A stretch of DNA of 64,000 nucleotides from Candidatus Methylobacter oryzae (GTDB lineage Bacteria; Pseudomonadota; Gammaproteobacteria; Methylococcales; Methylomonadaceae): assembly GCF_003994235.2 (NCBI RefSeq), contig NZ_RYFG02000121.1, forward strand, positions 272,075 to 336,074, in the 5' to 3' direction. Numbering within the stretch: the stretch's first letter is position 1; the number at the start of each line of letters is the position of its first letter. Shown piece after piece: positions 9,176 to 18,645 of the stretch. The position numbers and the translations under genes are program-made. The notes below the pieces were generated by a model that searched no databases, was not told the origin of the DNA, and was given only the letters and a program-made list of their open reading frames with translations.

Positions 9176-10870
9176 CTATTTGCCGGTTTTGTTGCCACTC
9201 ACTAGGAGCGGTAAGGTGAGAATGGCCAGGCACGCTAGCCAGATCACCAGTTGATAGTTGGTTGCAGAAAAAATAAAGGCAACGCCAATTCTTTCGGCGA
9301 TGTTCGGATAAGCAAGGATAAAGTCCCTACCTATTATGAACGCTTTGGTTTCCCAGATAGTAAGGGTCAAGCTCATAGCCAGTAAGGCATAACCTATTAT
9401 CTTATCCTGATCCGCTTTGGCATTTTGGTGGCCTGCCAATTTGTTAATGTCCATAAGCGGCAGCGACCATGAACACTCGGTAATAATGCTGATGATCATT
9501 AATCCGAAGATTCCCATAACAGGGATATAAAACGATGGGGTCGGAAAGCTGATATAGCGTCCGTCTATTGCTAAACCAAAAGTTTTATAAACGGCAAATC
9601 CGGCAAACAATATGTAGAGCGTATAAATCCAGGCGCCAAATTTTGGATCAGCCGCTCGATTGGTCAATAAGCTATAGCCGCGCTGCAATATCAATCCTGC
9701 TAAAACGGCGTTTAAGCCCACGGTTAATAGTGTCTGGAAACGCTGCCAGTTGCTGTAACTGGTGTACCACAAGTCCCCAGTCATGCTCACCAGTAAGAAG
9801 GTAAGGATCTGCGAGAACAGCAAGAAAATCGCAAGATGCATTGAAGATAATGATTTCAACGGCTTCCAACTGTAAGCGACGATGATTAGGAAAAGCATTG
9901 TTGAAAGGATGACAGTGTTGAGCCAATCGGGGTTTTCGTACACTAAACCTGTTAAAGGAAAAACCTCTTTACGATCGACCGAGTAAAGTCCCCAGTTTGC
10001 CCCGACCACGCCTTCAAGCTCGCTTTTCCACGATTGATTAAAAGCTTCGACGATGTTGTAATCAAAGCCGTTTTGATTGGCGACCTTGATCAACGCGCGG
10101 ATGAATTTGGCTTCGTTGACTACGCTAGGCACAGACCAGCCGCGTTGACGGCCTTCGCCGGGCCAGCCCGATTCGCCGATCAGTATCGGCTTGTTGGGGG
10201 CAATCGTATCAGCTTCATGTTGAACTTGCTTAACAATACGTTCGACATGCTCAGGGGCTTGATCTACGGTGATAGGCTCATCTTCCCAGTAGGGCAGGAT
10301 GTGGATAGTAATATAATCCACTTCTTTAATTAACTCTGGGTATTTCATGTATATCGACCATACATCCGCATAAGAGACCGGCTGCTTAACCGAGCGTTTG
10401 ACCTCTCGTATGTATTCGATCAACGTTTTAATATCCAGGTCGCCGCGTAATAACACCTCGTTACCGACAATAATCCTTTTGACCACGTCGGGATTGGCAT
10501 TGGCGGAACGGATGACCTCTGCGACTTCAGCTTTATTGTCAGCCTTTATAGATCCCAGCCAAGCGCCTTGAATCATCTTTAAGCCATGTTTGCGCGCCAA
10601 CGCGGGAATGAGCGGCATATTGCCTTCGGCACTGGCATAAGTGCGTATGGAATGAGTTTTGTCGCTCATTAAACGCAAGTCGTCGTCAATTTGTTCGGGC
10701 GTGGGAAATTTTTCATCCAATGGGCCTTGGCCCTCCCGAAACGGCGCGAAAGATAGGCTATTGAGTTTTCCGGATGGGACGTCCGCTCCGACGTTCTGAG
10801 GCAAGTTAGTTGACCAGCCCAACAAGCCGTTAAGCAAAACGACTAATATAGCGAATGAAGCAATTTTCAT
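9176..10870 (-). CDS. GH17-family membrane glucan-active enzyme
   Basis: The 564-residue protein opens with a signal or anchor segment, followed by a periplasmic glycoside hydrolase family 17 domain (about 35-320). The acid/base Glu sits in VGNEVLLRG and the nucleophile Glu in IGESGWPGEG. Roughly seven hydrophobic helices follow (from about 325 to the C-terminus). GH17 proteins with C-terminal membrane segments in proteobacteria act on beta-1,3 or beta-1,6 glucans, for example in cyclic or branched glucan synthesis. Substrate and reaction here are inferred. It lies 173 bp upstream of the di-iron/GGDEF operon in the same direction and is probably transcribed separately. Confidence 0.85.
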   Translation of the reverse strand: MKIASFAILVVLLNGLLGWSTNLPQNVGADVPSGKLNSLSFAPFREGQGPLDEKFPTPEQIDDDLRLMSDKTHSIRTYASAEGNMPLIPALARKHGLKMIQGAWLGSIKADNKAEVAEVIRSANANPDVVKRIIVGNEVLLRGDLDIKTLIEYIREVKRSVKQPVSYADVWSIYMKYPELIKEVDYITIHILPYWEDEPITVDQAPEHVERIVKQVQHEADTIAPNKPILIGESGWPGEGRQRGWSVPSVVNEAKFIRALIKVANQNGFDYNIVEAFNQSWKSELEGVVGANWGLYSVDRKEVFPLTGLVYENPDWLNTVILSTMLFLIIVAYSWKPLKSLSSMHLAIFLLFSQILTFLLVSMTGDLWYTSYSNWQRFQTLLTVGLNAVLAGLILQRGYSLLTNRAADPKFGAWIYTLYILFAGFAVYKTFGLAIDGRYISFPTPSFYIPVMGIFGLMIISIITECSWSLPLMDINKLAGHQNAKADQDKIIGYALLAMSLTLTIWETKAFIIGRDFILAYPNIAERIGVAFIFSATNYQLVIWLACLAILTLPLLVSGNKTGK

Positions 10871-11082
10871 AAATGTAAGAGAAGTAACACGAAAGTTTTA
10901 AAGACAGGTGTGTGAAATACGCCAAATAAGTTGTTATCAATATCATCTCATAATTGCCACTTTTTGAATATGGGCAGCTTTTTTGTGAAGCCGGGGGCGT
11001 TGAAAACCGTTTTTCACGGCTTGAACTACGCAAATTATCGGCGTTCGGCTAAAATGTGCTTCTTTTTTGTTTTTTTAATGTT

Positions 11083-11682
11083 ATGGCTAAAGATATTCGT
11101 ATTGAAAGATGCAGCGGCCCTGCTCTGGAACGGTTTATTCCAGAACTCGCGCGGCTTAGAATCGAAGTGTTTCGAGATTTTCCGTATTTGTACGATGGAG
11201 ATATCGATTATGAGAAAAAATATTTGCAGACTTATATCGATTGTCCTGACAGTGTGATCGTCATCGCTTTTGACGGCGATAAAGTGGTCGGTGCATCGAC
11301 AGCAATTCCGATGAAATATGAAACCGATGAATTGAAAAAGCCGTTTCTTGATCATGGTTACAATTTGGACGAGGTTTTTTATTGTAGCGAGTCGGTGTTG
11401 GATAAGAGTTATCGCGGCCTAGGCATCGGTGTTCGTTTCTTTGAAGAGAGGGAGGCTCACGCCAAAAATTTAGGCGGATTCAAGCATATTTGTTTTTGTT
11501 GCGTGGAAAGGCCGGTCGATCATCCTAGACGGCCGGCTGATTATGTGCCGCTGGACCAATTCTGGAACAAGCGCGGTTATGTCAAACATCCTGAACTTCA
11601 TACCTCTTATGTTTGGAAAGATCTGGATGATGCGAACGAAACCCCTAAACCTATGACTTTTTGGTTAAAACATGAAAGTTAA
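11083..11682 (+). CDS. GNAT-family acetyltransferase
   Basis: A 199-residue GNAT acetyltransferase starting MAKDIRIERC. An in-frame GTG at 11056 would add nine residues, but the ATG is preferred because the extension is hydrophobic and not family-like. The core shows VVGASTAIPM (beta 4) and the acetyl-CoA loop YRGLGIGVRFFE. The acceptor is unknown. The 3' end overlaps the nitrilase gene by 11 bp, and this GNAT plus nitrilase pairing is common in proteobacteria, suggesting that the two act on a shared small metabolite. Confidence 0.85.
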   Translation: MAKDIRIERCSGPALERFIPELARLRIEVFRDFPYLYDGDIDYEKKYLQTYIDCPDSVIVIAFDGDKVVGASTAIPMKYETDELKKPFLDHGYNLDEVFYCSESVLDKSYRGLGIGVRFFEEREAHAKNLGGFKHICFCCVERPVDHPRRPADYVPLDQFWNKRGYVKHPELHTSYVWKDLDDANETPKPMTFWLKHES

Positions 11683-12544
11683 AATTGCAACGGCCCAATA
11701 CGACATCGGCTTTTTGGAAAATTGGCAGCAGTATCAAAGTAAAGCTGAGCGCTGGGTTGCAAAAGCGTCGGAACAGGATGCGAAGATTTTGCTTTTCCCC
11801 GAGTACGCCAGCATGGAGCTGGCCTCGCTATTCGGCGAAGACGTTTATTCATCCTTGAGCAAGCAATTGGCAGCCATGCAGTCGCTGCATAATGACTATT
11901 TGTCCTTGTTCCAGGGCTTGGCTAAAAAATACCGGTGCATTATTCAAGCCGGTACATTCCCGGTGGAAACGGATTCTGCCGTGTATCGAAACAGGGCTTA
12001 TCTATTTATGCCGGATGGTCAAATCGATCATCAGGATAAACTGATGATGACCCGTTTTGAAAACGAGCAGTGGCTGATACAAAAAGGCGATGAATTAAGA
12101 TACTTCGATACCGATTATGGAAGAATCGCCATCAATATTTGCTACGACAGTGAATTTCCAATGCTGGCAAGAAAGCAGGTTGAAGCAGGAGCGAATCTTA
12201 TTTTAGTGCCGAGTTGCACGGATACGCTTGCCGGTTATCATCGCGTTAAAATAGGTTGTCAGGCAAGAGCCTTGGAAAATCAATGTTATGTCGTTCAATC
12301 AGCCCTGGTAGGCAATGCGCCGTGGTCTGAAGCCGTAGATGTCAATATCGGCGCGGCGGCTGTCTATACGCCAGTGGATCGCGGATTTCCCGATAACGGT
12401 ATCTTAGCGGAGGGTAATCTTAATGAAGTGCAGTGGGTTTTTGCAGAAGTATCACTGAGTGCTTGCGCCACAGTTCGAGAGCAAGGCCAGGTTTTTAATT
12501 ATAGGGATTGGCCGTTGCAGACCGCATTTGCAGGATGCCGATAG
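11672..12544 (+). CDS. Carbon-nitrogen hydrolase (nitrilase superfamily)
   Basis: A 290-residue nitrilase-superfamily amidohydrolase with the full catalytic triad: Glu in LLFPEYASME, Lys in HQDKLMMTRFE and the Cys nucleophile in INICYDSEFP. The sequence resembles the branch that is encoded next to, or fused with, GNAT domains, which cleaves amides of unknown metabolites. It is cytoplasmic, with no signal peptide. The start overlaps the end of the acetyltransferase gene, implying translational coupling. Exact substrate unknown. Confidence 0.9.
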   Translation: MKVKIATAQYDIGFLENWQQYQSKAERWVAKASEQDAKILLFPEYASMELASLFGEDVYSSLSKQLAAMQSLHNDYLSLFQGLAKKYRCIIQAGTFPVETDSAVYRNRAYLFMPDGQIDHQDKLMMTRFENEQWLIQKGDELRYFDTDYGRIAINICYDSEFPMLARKQVEAGANLILVPSCTDTLAGYHRVKIGCQARALENQCYVVQSALVGNAPWSEAVDVNIGAAAVYTPVDRGFPDNGILAEGNLNEVQWVFAEVSLSACATVREQGQVFNYRDWPLQTAFAGCR

Positions 12545-12596
12545 CAGGAAACATAAAGTTGTTCTGACGCTGTTCATTTGCTTCTGTATTTCCCCG

Positions 12597-12649
12597 TATA
12601 AGGCTGGGTTGAGCCGCTGTCTGCTCAAACGAAACTTATGCCCTTTGGG
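12597..12649. repeat. Dispersed repeat A, copy 1
   Basis: About 53 bp, including gtctgctcaaacgaaactta followed by tgccctttggg. It recurs in inverted orientation at 15238-15292 and at 46508-46560. The strongest match is to the 15238 copy. It lies between the nitrilase gene and the rpoS 3' end and has no coding potential of its own. Confidence 0.75.
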
Positions 12650-12709
12650 TAAAACTTGGGGAATACAGGAGCAAATATCCGTCCATGCAGTTATTCATGA
12701 AATGTAACG

Positions 12710-13693
12710 TCAATTAAAAATAGCTTCGAAAGAATAGCCGTTAAATTCCAGAATTTCTTTCATTCTTTTTAACGCATCCATTTGGATTTGTCTGACACGT
12801 TCCCTGGTTACGCCCAGTTCTTGAGCTACTTGTTCAAGGGTTGAGCCTTCGTAACCGCAAAGCCCGTAACGGCGGCATATAACTTCGCGTTGTTTTTCGG
12901 GAAGTTGAAAGATCCATTTGGCAATATTTTGCTTGATGCGGTCTTCTTGTATTGTTTCAGCCGGCGATAAGCTTTCGCCATCGGAAATCGACTCAACTAA
13001 AGGTTTGTCGAAATCCTTGCCGCCCGGGATATCGATGGAGGTAACCCGCTCGTTGAGTTTGAGCATTCTTTCAACTTTATTGACCGGTATAGCCAAATGC
13101 TCAGCAATATCTTCGGCATTAGGCTCATGGTCGAGTAATTGCGACAAGTGGCGTTGGGCTTTAAGATAAGTATTCATTTCTTTGACGATATGAATCGGCA
13201 AGCGAATGGTTCGCGTCTGATTCATGATGGCCCTCTCAATAGTTTGCCTGATCCACCACGTTGCATAGGTTGAAAATCTAAAACCTCGTTCAGGATCGAA
13301 TTTTTCAACGGCACGCATCAGTCCTAAATTACCTTCTTCAATCAAGTCCAGTAACGGCAGGCCTCTATTGAGATAACGGCGGGAAATTTTAACGACCAAG
13401 CGCAAGTTGCTTTCAATCATGATCCGGCGGGCAGCTTCATCGCCCATCAGAGCCCTTGAGCCATAGATTTTTTCCTGATCTGCGGTTAGTAATTGAGAGC
13501 GCGACAGCTCATTCAGATAAACCCGTGTCGCATCCATGCTCTTATCTTGATGCGTTTCTATCGTTACTATTTCATCAATATCCAATGCTTCATTGATAGC
13601 GGAACTTGTTTGGAGTTCATCGTCAAAAGGCAAATCGTCGTCAAATAACACGCAAACATCATCGTCTAATAGCCCAACTAACTCTGCTTTCAT
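12710..13693 (-). CDS. rpoS: Stationary-phase sigma factor RpoS
   Basis: Sigma-70 family factor of 327 residues that directs RNA polymerase to general-stress and stationary-phase promoters. It has an acidic N-terminus, then region 1.2/2 ([32 protein letters not shown]), the core-binding and -10 region ([16 protein letters not shown]), region 3 and region 4 with the helix-turn-helix [20 protein letters not shown]. Length and missing region 1.1 separate it from RpoD. The call is fixed by the upstream nlpD gene, the classic nlpD-rpoS order. A strong ribosome site (agaggtt) precedes the ATG. In enterobacteria the main rpoS promoter lies inside nlpD; the same is likely here. Confidence 0.96.
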   Translation of the reverse strand: MKAELVGLLDDDVCVLFDDDLPFDDELQTSSAINEALDIDEIVTIETHQDKSMDATRVYLNELSRSQLLTADQEKIYGSRALMGDEAARRIMIESNLRLVVKISRRYLNRGLPLLDLIEEGNLGLMRAVEKFDPERGFRFSTYATWWIRQTIERAIMNQTRTIRLPIHIVKEMNTYLKAQRHLSQLLDHEPNAEDIAEHLAIPVNKVERMLKLNERVTSIDIPGGKDFDKPLVESISDGESLSPAETIQEDRIKQNIAKWIFQLPEKQREVICRRYGLCGYEGSTLEQVAQELGVTRERVRQIQMDALKRMKEILEFNGYSFEAIFN

Positions 13694-13734
13694 AATAACC
13701 TCTACAGTGTTCGGTCTAAACCGAAATGATTTAA

Positions 13735-14640
13735 TTATTTTTCCGGTAAAAGGTTAATTGGATTTACCGGTTTTCCGTTTTTTCTTATTTCAAAATGCAG
13801 TGACGTAAGGTTTGATCCTGCTTGGCCGACTTTTGCAATAACGTCACCTTTTTCAACGGTATATCCTTCCGCGACGAGTAGTTGGCTATTATTCGCGTAA
13901 GCGCTTAAGTACAAATCGTTATGTTTGATGATAAGCAAATTTCCGTAGCCGATCAGGCCTTGTCCGCTGTATACGACTTTGCCCGCTTCAGCAGCGCTTA
14001 CGTCTTGTCCCATTTCGCCAGCTATATCAATGCCTTTGTTATCGACTTCAGAGAAAGATTTTAAAATTTTTCCCTTTAGCGGCCATTGAAAGTTTAACTT
14101 TAACATGTTTCCATTATCAATTGAAATAATTGATTTTTTTTGCGCACTACTTCCGCTTTTTTCAGCAGTGATGTTAGACGGTTGGGTTTTATACGACGGC
14201 CTATAGGCCAGGTTTGGCGTCGCATTGGGTGAGACAAAGGTTTTTCTCGATGGAATGATTTTGTTGGTAGCCGTTGCGGTTACGGTGTTTTGTTTTGGCT
14301 TTGCCGGTACTTCCAAATCCGTTTGCTCAAGCATCGGCGAAGAACTTCCCGGATTCGGGTCGGACACTCTTATTTTTTGGCCTATTTCTATCTTATAAGG
14401 CGGGGCAATTTGGTTCCATTGTGCTAGTTGCCGGTAATCGAGATCATAAATCAAGCTTATTGCATACAGCGTATCGCCTTTCTTTACCTGATGAAATTTT
14501 GTCTCCTCTTTTTTAACCGCTTTAGAAATATTGGGTGAATTTGTGGTGACAGGCGCATAGTTGCCACCGACAGAGGAGCAGCCATTCAATAAAGCCATCA
14601 ATGACGCAAGGAAAATCAGCTTTGATGTAACGGATGTCAT
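13735..14640 (-). CDS. nlpD: Murein hydrolase activator NlpD (lipoprotein)
   Basis: A 301-residue outer-membrane lipoprotein that activates cell-division amidase AmiC. The lipobox is LLNGC with the lipidated Cys at 21. A LysM domain (about 51-95, [19 protein letters not shown]) binds peptidoglycan. The C-terminal LytM/M23 domain (about 190-297) is degenerate: the first zinc His is replaced (NKGIDIAG) and the HxH motif is SLHFE. Such loss is normal for NlpD, which activates amidases rather than cutting itself. It lies 41 bp upstream of rpoS and 6 bp after a J-protein gene, all on the minus strand. Confidence 0.94.
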   Translation of the reverse strand: MTSVTSKLIFLASLMALLNGCSSVGGNYAPVTTNSPNISKAVKKEETKFHQVKKGDTLYAISLIYDLDYRQLAQWNQIAPPYKIEIGQKIRVSDPNPGSSSPMLEQTDLEVPAKPKQNTVTATATNKIIPSRKTFVSPNATPNLAYRPSYKTQPSNITAEKSGSSAQKKSIISIDNGNMLKLNFQWPLKGKILKSFSEVDNKGIDIAGEMGQDVSAAEAGKVVYSGQGLIGYGNLLIIKHNDLYLSAYANNSQLLVAEGYTVEKGDVIAKVGQAGSNLTSLHFEIRKNGKPVNPINLLPEK

Positions 14641-14646
14641 GGTGGG

Positions 14647-15111
14647 TTATTTCTTTAACAGAATTTTTTTAGCTAAATTTATTTTGCTGGCTAAATAGTG
14701 AGATCCGCCACGATCGGGATGCATTTTTTGCATCAATTTACGATGCGCGGCAATAATTTCCGATTCCGATGCGCCTGCTTTCAAACCTAACACTTCATAG
14801 GCCTCTTCTACCGACATCTCGCCTTCAGTCTTTGTTTTATGCCGATGCTGCGATGAGCGTTGTTTTCTGAATTTGAATTCCAGCCATAGCCGCTGCAAAT
14901 AAGGCGCGTAACGTAACAATATCGGCAACACGGCAACTAAAAGCCAGTTCAAGCGCCCGCTTGCAGCCAAAAAGAGGATGATCAATCCCGCAATAGTTAG
15001 AGAAAGTGTTTTGATCTGCTGAGCCGATATTGCCGGCGACTTTTTTAAGCGCGTGCGTATCCAAAAATATGCGCCGACGATCAATAGCAAAATTAGAAAA
15101 ATTCGAATCAA
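14647..15111 (-). CDS. Membrane-anchored C-terminal J-domain protein
   Basis: A 154-residue protein with two N-terminal hydrophobic segments ([16 protein letters not shown] and a second near 42-70) and a C-terminal J domain (about 95-154). HPD appears in [16 protein letters not shown]. This layout matches the TIM14/Pam18-like J proteins found in proteobacteria. The start is TTG, chosen because an aggag site lies six bases upstream and no ATG fits. It heads the nlpD-rpoS run, so its promoter (15112 onward) may also feed those genes. Confidence 0.85.
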   Translation of the reverse strand: MIRIFLILLLIVGAYFWIRTRLKKSPAISAQQIKTLSLTIAGLIILFLAASGRLNWLLVAVLPILLRYAPYLQRLWLEFKFRKQRSSQHRHKTKTEGEMSVEEAYEVLGLKAGASESEIIAAHRKLMQKMHPDRGGSHYLASKINLAKKILLKK

Positions 15112-15498
15112 GGTTTACTCCTGGACTTATGAGCTGTTGTAACTATTCAACATATAGAGAAATTGAACACGGATTAAACGGATAATCACGGGTTTAAATT
15201 TGGCTTGGGTTAAAAATCCGTGTAAATCCGCTCCATACCCAAAGGGCATAAGTTTCGTTTGAGCAGGCAAGCTGCCCAATTCCGCTTTATCCGTCTCATC
15301 CGTGTTCTATTGGGAACACGCTGAATAGTTACGATTTGTTTAAGATCGTTTTGAAAGCTACCATTCTTTCTTACGCTTAAATTATAGTTAAAGCGGCAAT
15401 AGCCGTGGTATTACGCCCGTTCCGGTGTTCATGGTATTTGAATAAATAATACCTTAGAATATGACATCTTATGATAACAATCTAATAATTTGGTTGAA
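15112..15498. repeat. 387-bp gap with a MITE-like element
   Basis: Divergent intergenic region between the J-protein (minus) and mobB (plus). Arms gtaactattca (15139-15149) and tgaatagttac (15322-15332) form perfect 11-bp termini of a 194-bp element. Inside are further inverted stretches of the acacggattaaacggat / atccgtctcatccgtgt type and one copy of dispersed repeat A (15238-15292). There is no ORF inside, so this looks like a non-autonomous mobile element or composite repeat. The mobB promoter must lie in the 166 bp after it. Confidence 0.7.
15118..15122 (-). promoter_or_regulatory. Ribosome-binding site deciding a TTG start
   Basis: On the minus strand this reads aggag, with six bases between it and the TTG at 15111. 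It supports a TTG start for the small J-domain protein. Confidence 0.7.
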
Positions 15499-16026
15499 AT
15501 GAAGAATGCACAAATTCCGGTTTTAGGTTTTGTTGCCGCAAGCGGAACCGGCAAAACGACGTTACTGGCTGAATTGATCCCGATTTTGAAACAAAACGGC
15601 TTGCGTATCGGCCTGATCAAGCACAGCCACCATGATTTTGAAATCGATCAACCGGGAAAAGACAGTTACCGTTTGCGCAAGGCCGGCGCCTCGCCGGTCA
15701 TGCTGGTTTCCCGGTATCGGCGCGCGATGATTACCGAGTTCAGCCCGGAAAATGAGCCTCGACTGGACGATCAGTTAAAACAATTCGATCAATCCGAGCT
15801 GGACCTGATTTTGGTTGAAGGTTTTAAGACAGAGCAGTTTCCTAAAATTGAATTGCATCGCTCCTCGCTTGAAAAGCCCTTGCTTTACCCTAACGATCCG
15901 GACATTATCGCGATAGCGGCGGATGCCGAACTCAACACGCCGGACTATTTGGTGCAACTGGAACTCAACCGGCCGCAAATGATTGCCGACTTTATTCGAA
16001 ACCATCTGATGAAAAGCCATGATTGA
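15499..16026 (+). CDS. mobB: Molybdopterin-guanine dinucleotide biosynthesis protein MobB
   Basis: A 175-residue GTP-binding adaptor of molybdenum-cofactor synthesis that assists MobA in forming the guanine dinucleotide cofactor. The P-loop is ASGTGKTTLL, and LIKHSHHDF and ILVEGFKTEQFPKIEL are the usual MobB motifs. The ATG at 15499 (MKNAQIPVLGF) is preferred over a TTG three codons upstream. The 3' end overlaps moeA by 8 bp, so the two are translationally coupled and form a Moco operon. Confidence 0.93.
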   Translation: MKNAQIPVLGFVAASGTGKTTLLAELIPILKQNGLRIGLIKHSHHDFEIDQPGKDSYRLRKAGASPVMLVSRYRRAMITEFSPENEPRLDDQLKQFDQSELDLILVEGFKTEQFPKIELHRSSLEKPLLYPNDPDIIAIAADAELNTPDYLVQLELNRPQMIADFIRNHLMKSHD

Positions 16027-17263
16027 CGCATGCAGCCAGGAATTCAAGCCATTGCAGTCTATTGACGACGCCCTGGACAAAATTAAAGCCGCGATAAAAC
16101 CTGTCGACGGTACCGAAAAAGTGATGTTGAACGAAGCCCTGGGACGGATACTGGCAGAGCCGGTTCTTTCCCCGATCAATATTCCCCATGACCGGAATGC
16201 GGCTATGGACGGCTATGCATTTGCAAGCAGGGACATAATTGACGGACAAGCATTTACGCTGACTTTGGCCGGCGTTTCCTGGGCCGGCCGGCCGTTTGCA
16301 GGGCGATTGCAACCCGGCCAGTGCGTCAGGATTTTTACCGGAGCGGTGGTGCCGGAGCAAGCCGATTCAGTCATCATGCAGGAACACGTTCAGGCTGACG
16401 GGCAAGCGGTACATTTTCCAGCCAATACGCAAGTCCGGCAAAATGTCAGGAAAATCGGCGAAGACGTAAAACAAGGCGCCTGCTTAATAGCCGAGCCTAA
16501 ACAGCTGACGGCGGTCGATCTGGGGTTACTGGCTTCAGCCGGAGTTGAGCAAGTTATCGTTAAGCGCCGTTTGAAAATCGCCTATTTTTCCACCGGCGAC
16601 GAATTGACCGCACTGGGCAAACCGCTGGAGCCCGGAAAAATTTACGACAGCAATCGCGCCATGCTGGGTGGGTTATTGGCGGACCAAAGCTACAGCCTGA
16701 CCGATTTGGGCGTTATTGCCGACAATAGACAGTTGCTTGAAGATAGTTTTATTAAAGCCTCAAAGGATTACGATGTGATCATCACGACCGGCGGTGCTTC
16801 AGTCGGCGAGGCCGATTACGTCAAGGAAACCCTGCAAAGCTGCGGCGAAGTCAATTTCTGGAAAATTGCGATAAAACCCGGTAAACCGCTGGCTTTCGGC
16901 AGGATAGGGCAGTGTTGCTTTTTTGGACTGCCCGGTAATCCGGTTGCCGTGGCCGTAACCTTTCAACAGGTTGTCGCTCCGGCGTTAAGGCAGCTTTCCG
17001 GCGTTGCTTGTTTAACAGCCTTAAGGCTGACTGCGATTTGTACCTCGGCATTAAAAAAATCTGCCGGAAGGAAGGAGTATCAGCGCGGCATTCTTAGCCA
17101 AGATAAAAACGGCGAATTTTTCGTCGCTTCAGCGGGGCAACAAGGCTCGCATATTCTTAGCTCGATGAGCCGGAGCAATTGTTATATCGTTTTGCCGGAA
17201 GAATCTAAAGGCGTTCAGGCGGGGGATAAGGTAACCGTCGAACCGTTTAGCTTGTTGCTATAA
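16019..17263 (+). CDS. moeA: Molybdopterin molybdenumtransferase MoeA
   Basis: A 414-residue enzyme that inserts molybdate into adenylated molybdopterin. Family hallmarks are IPHDRNAAMDGYAF near the N-terminus, RIFTGAVVPEQADSVIMQE, the Moco-binding domain motif TTGGASVGEADYVK and KPGKPLAFG followed by FGLPGNPVAV. Length is typical. It follows mobB with an 8-bp overlap and is closed by a strong hairpin terminator 20 bp after the stop. Confidence 0.96.
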   Translation: MIDACSQEFKPLQSIDDALDKIKAAIKPVDGTEKVMLNEALGRILAEPVLSPINIPHDRNAAMDGYAFASRDIIDGQAFTLTLAGVSWAGRPFAGRLQPGQCVRIFTGAVVPEQADSVIMQEHVQADGQAVHFPANTQVRQNVRKIGEDVKQGACLIAEPKQLTAVDLGLLASAGVEQVIVKRRLKIAYFSTGDELTALGKPLEPGKIYDSNRAMLGGLLADQSYSLTDLGVIADNRQLLEDSFIKASKDYDVIITTGGASVGEADYVKETLQSCGEVNFWKIAIKPGKPLAFGRIGQCCFFGLPGNPVAVAVTFQQVVAPALRQLSGVACLTALRLTAICTSALKKSAGRKEYQRGILSQDKNGEFFVASAGQQGSHILSSMSRSNCYIVLPEESKGVQAGDKVTVEPFSLLL

Positions 17264-17281
17264 CGGACTCGAATATTGAAT

Positions 17282-17340
17282 AAAAAAACGAGCTCATTCG
17301 GGTGGCGTAAAACGCCAATTCCTGAATGAGCTCGTTTTTT
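17282..17340. terminator. Bidirectional rho-independent terminator
   Basis: A long hairpin. The outer arms aaaaaacgagctcattc and gaatgagctcgtttttt pair perfectly, and the inner part ggcgt/acgcc extends the stem. A-runs before and T-runs after make it work in both directions. It lies between the convergent moeA (plus) and YjdM-like (minus) genes. Confidence 0.93.
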
Positions 17341-17346
17341 GTCTAT

Positions 17347-17688
17347 TTAAGCTTTCTTGACAAACTCTGATTTAAGCTTCATCGCGCCGATACCGTCGAT
17401 TTTGCAATCGATGTCGTGATCGCCGTCGACCAGACGGAGGATTTTGACTTTGGTGCCGACTTTTACAACCGATGACGATCCTTTAACTTTCAGATCTTTG
17501 ATGACGGTGACGGTATCGCCGTCTTGTAATACATTGCCGTTTGCATCTTTAACGATACGAACATCGGAAGTATCTTCGGATGGGGCATTTTTTGACCATT
17601 CATGTGCGCACTCGGGGCAGATATACATATCGTTATCTTCGTAAGTGAATTCCGAGCTACATTTGGGACATTTGGGGAGACTAGTCAT
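17347..17688 (-). CDS. yjdM: YjdM/PhnA-family zinc-ribbon protein
   Basis: A 113-residue protein with an N-terminal zinc ribbon (CPKC near residue 7 and CPEC near 24) followed by the small PhnA C-terminal barrel ([28 protein letters not shown]). It was historically called alkylphosphonate uptake protein PhnA, but that name is not well supported and its function is unclear. The ATG at 17688 is chosen because ttaaggaaagc gives a good ribosome site; an upstream in-frame start would add 14 unlike residues. Confidence 0.92.
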   Translation of the reverse strand: MTSLPKCPKCSSEFTYEDNDMYICPECAHEWSKNAPSEDTSDVRIVKDANGNVLQDGDTVTVIKDLKVKGSSSVVKVGTKVKILRLVDGDHDIDCKIDGIGAMKLKSEFVKKA

Positions 17689-17856
17689 TGCTTTCCTTAA
17701 TAAAAGTTGTTTCAACCTTGATGAACACAAGGTCGATTAAAATCGGCATAATGCCAGATTTTGGCTTTTTTTTCCATCTTGCCCAATAAATCCTTTATAA
17801 ATCATCAGTGTATGGCTGACCGGCAACGAAAGCCGGAAATGAATTTATATTTAAGG

Positions 17857-18645
17857 TTAATCCGCCTTGTCTACCTTAACCGAAATATGCATCTGGCTTT
17901 TATCGGATTGGCGGGTATTGACCAACGCACCGTTGGCGTTGTGGTTAATGCTCTCGCCGGCTGCCCCGAGTTCTACCCATTCGCCCAAATTAATCCTGAT
18001 TGTCGATTGAGCATTCTGGGTCTCGATTTGCCCGAGCCCGTTCATTCTGTCCGACCACGGTGAAACGCTAAGAATGACTTGCTGTCCTGTCAATCTGGGC
18101 GTGACCGTAAAACCGGTTGTTGCTTCTGAATATTCCGTTGTCGTAGGGTAACCGTAGCCTGAAAAGTTCTGTCTCGGATACATATTGCCGATTCTAATCT
18201 GGGCCGGGACGCCTTCCATCGTTCTAACGGTTTGAGTGCTTTCATTATCGCCTTTATCTTGCGTTTGATACAAATGGCCGATCATCCTGCCGCCGACGGA
18301 TACAGACGAATCATTAGTCCGGACGTTCATTTGAGCCCTGGCGACCGCGTTAAGTTCATCGGCGGTGGTTTGCCTGCTTTGGATGACGGTGATCAGCAGA
18401 TTGCTCTGGCGTACATCCAACTGGCTGATGATGGCCTTGATTTCGTCTAGCTTGTCCGGCGTCGTCTTGACCAGTAGATTGGAACCGTTATCGACAAGCT
18501 GAGCGGTGTTGCCAAGCAACGGCGCGAGCAAGGGCACTATCTCGAATGCGGGCCGATTATTTAACGGGACCACTTCGATAACCGTTTCTGCAACAGCACG
18601 GCTGGCGAGCAGGGCGAGTAAAATCAATGCGAAAAGTTTGTTCAA
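17857..18645 (-). CDS. Short secretin-like periplasmic protein
   Basis: A 262-residue exported protein with a signal peptide ending near residue 19 (ASRAVAET). Residues about 22-80 form a secretin N-domain (EVVPLNNRPAFEIVPLLAPL, NLLVKTTPDKLDEIKAIISQ) as in GspD/PilQ. The rest (about 85-255) resembles the beta-rich secretin core (TTGFTVTPRLTGQQVILSVS) but is too short to form a full outer-membrane channel, and no other secretion genes are near. It may be an accessory, a pilotin-like partner or a stand-alone relative of the secretins. Monocistronic. Confidence 0.7.
   Translation of the reverse strand: MNKLFALILLALLASRAVAETVIEVVPLNNRPAFEIVPLLAPLLGNTAQLVDNGSNLLVKTTPDKLDEIKAIISQLDVRQSNLLITVIQSRQTTADELNAVARAQMNVRTNDSSVSVGGRMIGHLYQTQDKGDNESTQTVRTMEGVPAQIRIGNMYPRQNFSGYGYPTTTEYSEATTGFTVTPRLTGQQVILSVSPWSDRMNGLGQIETQNAQSTIRINLGEWVELGAAGESINHNANGALVNTRQSDKSQMHISVKVDKAD

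Noticed and set aside
12459..12707. Plus frame extending from the nitrilase end through repeat A
   Set aside because: It is out of frame with the nitrilase gene and its second half is repeat DNA.
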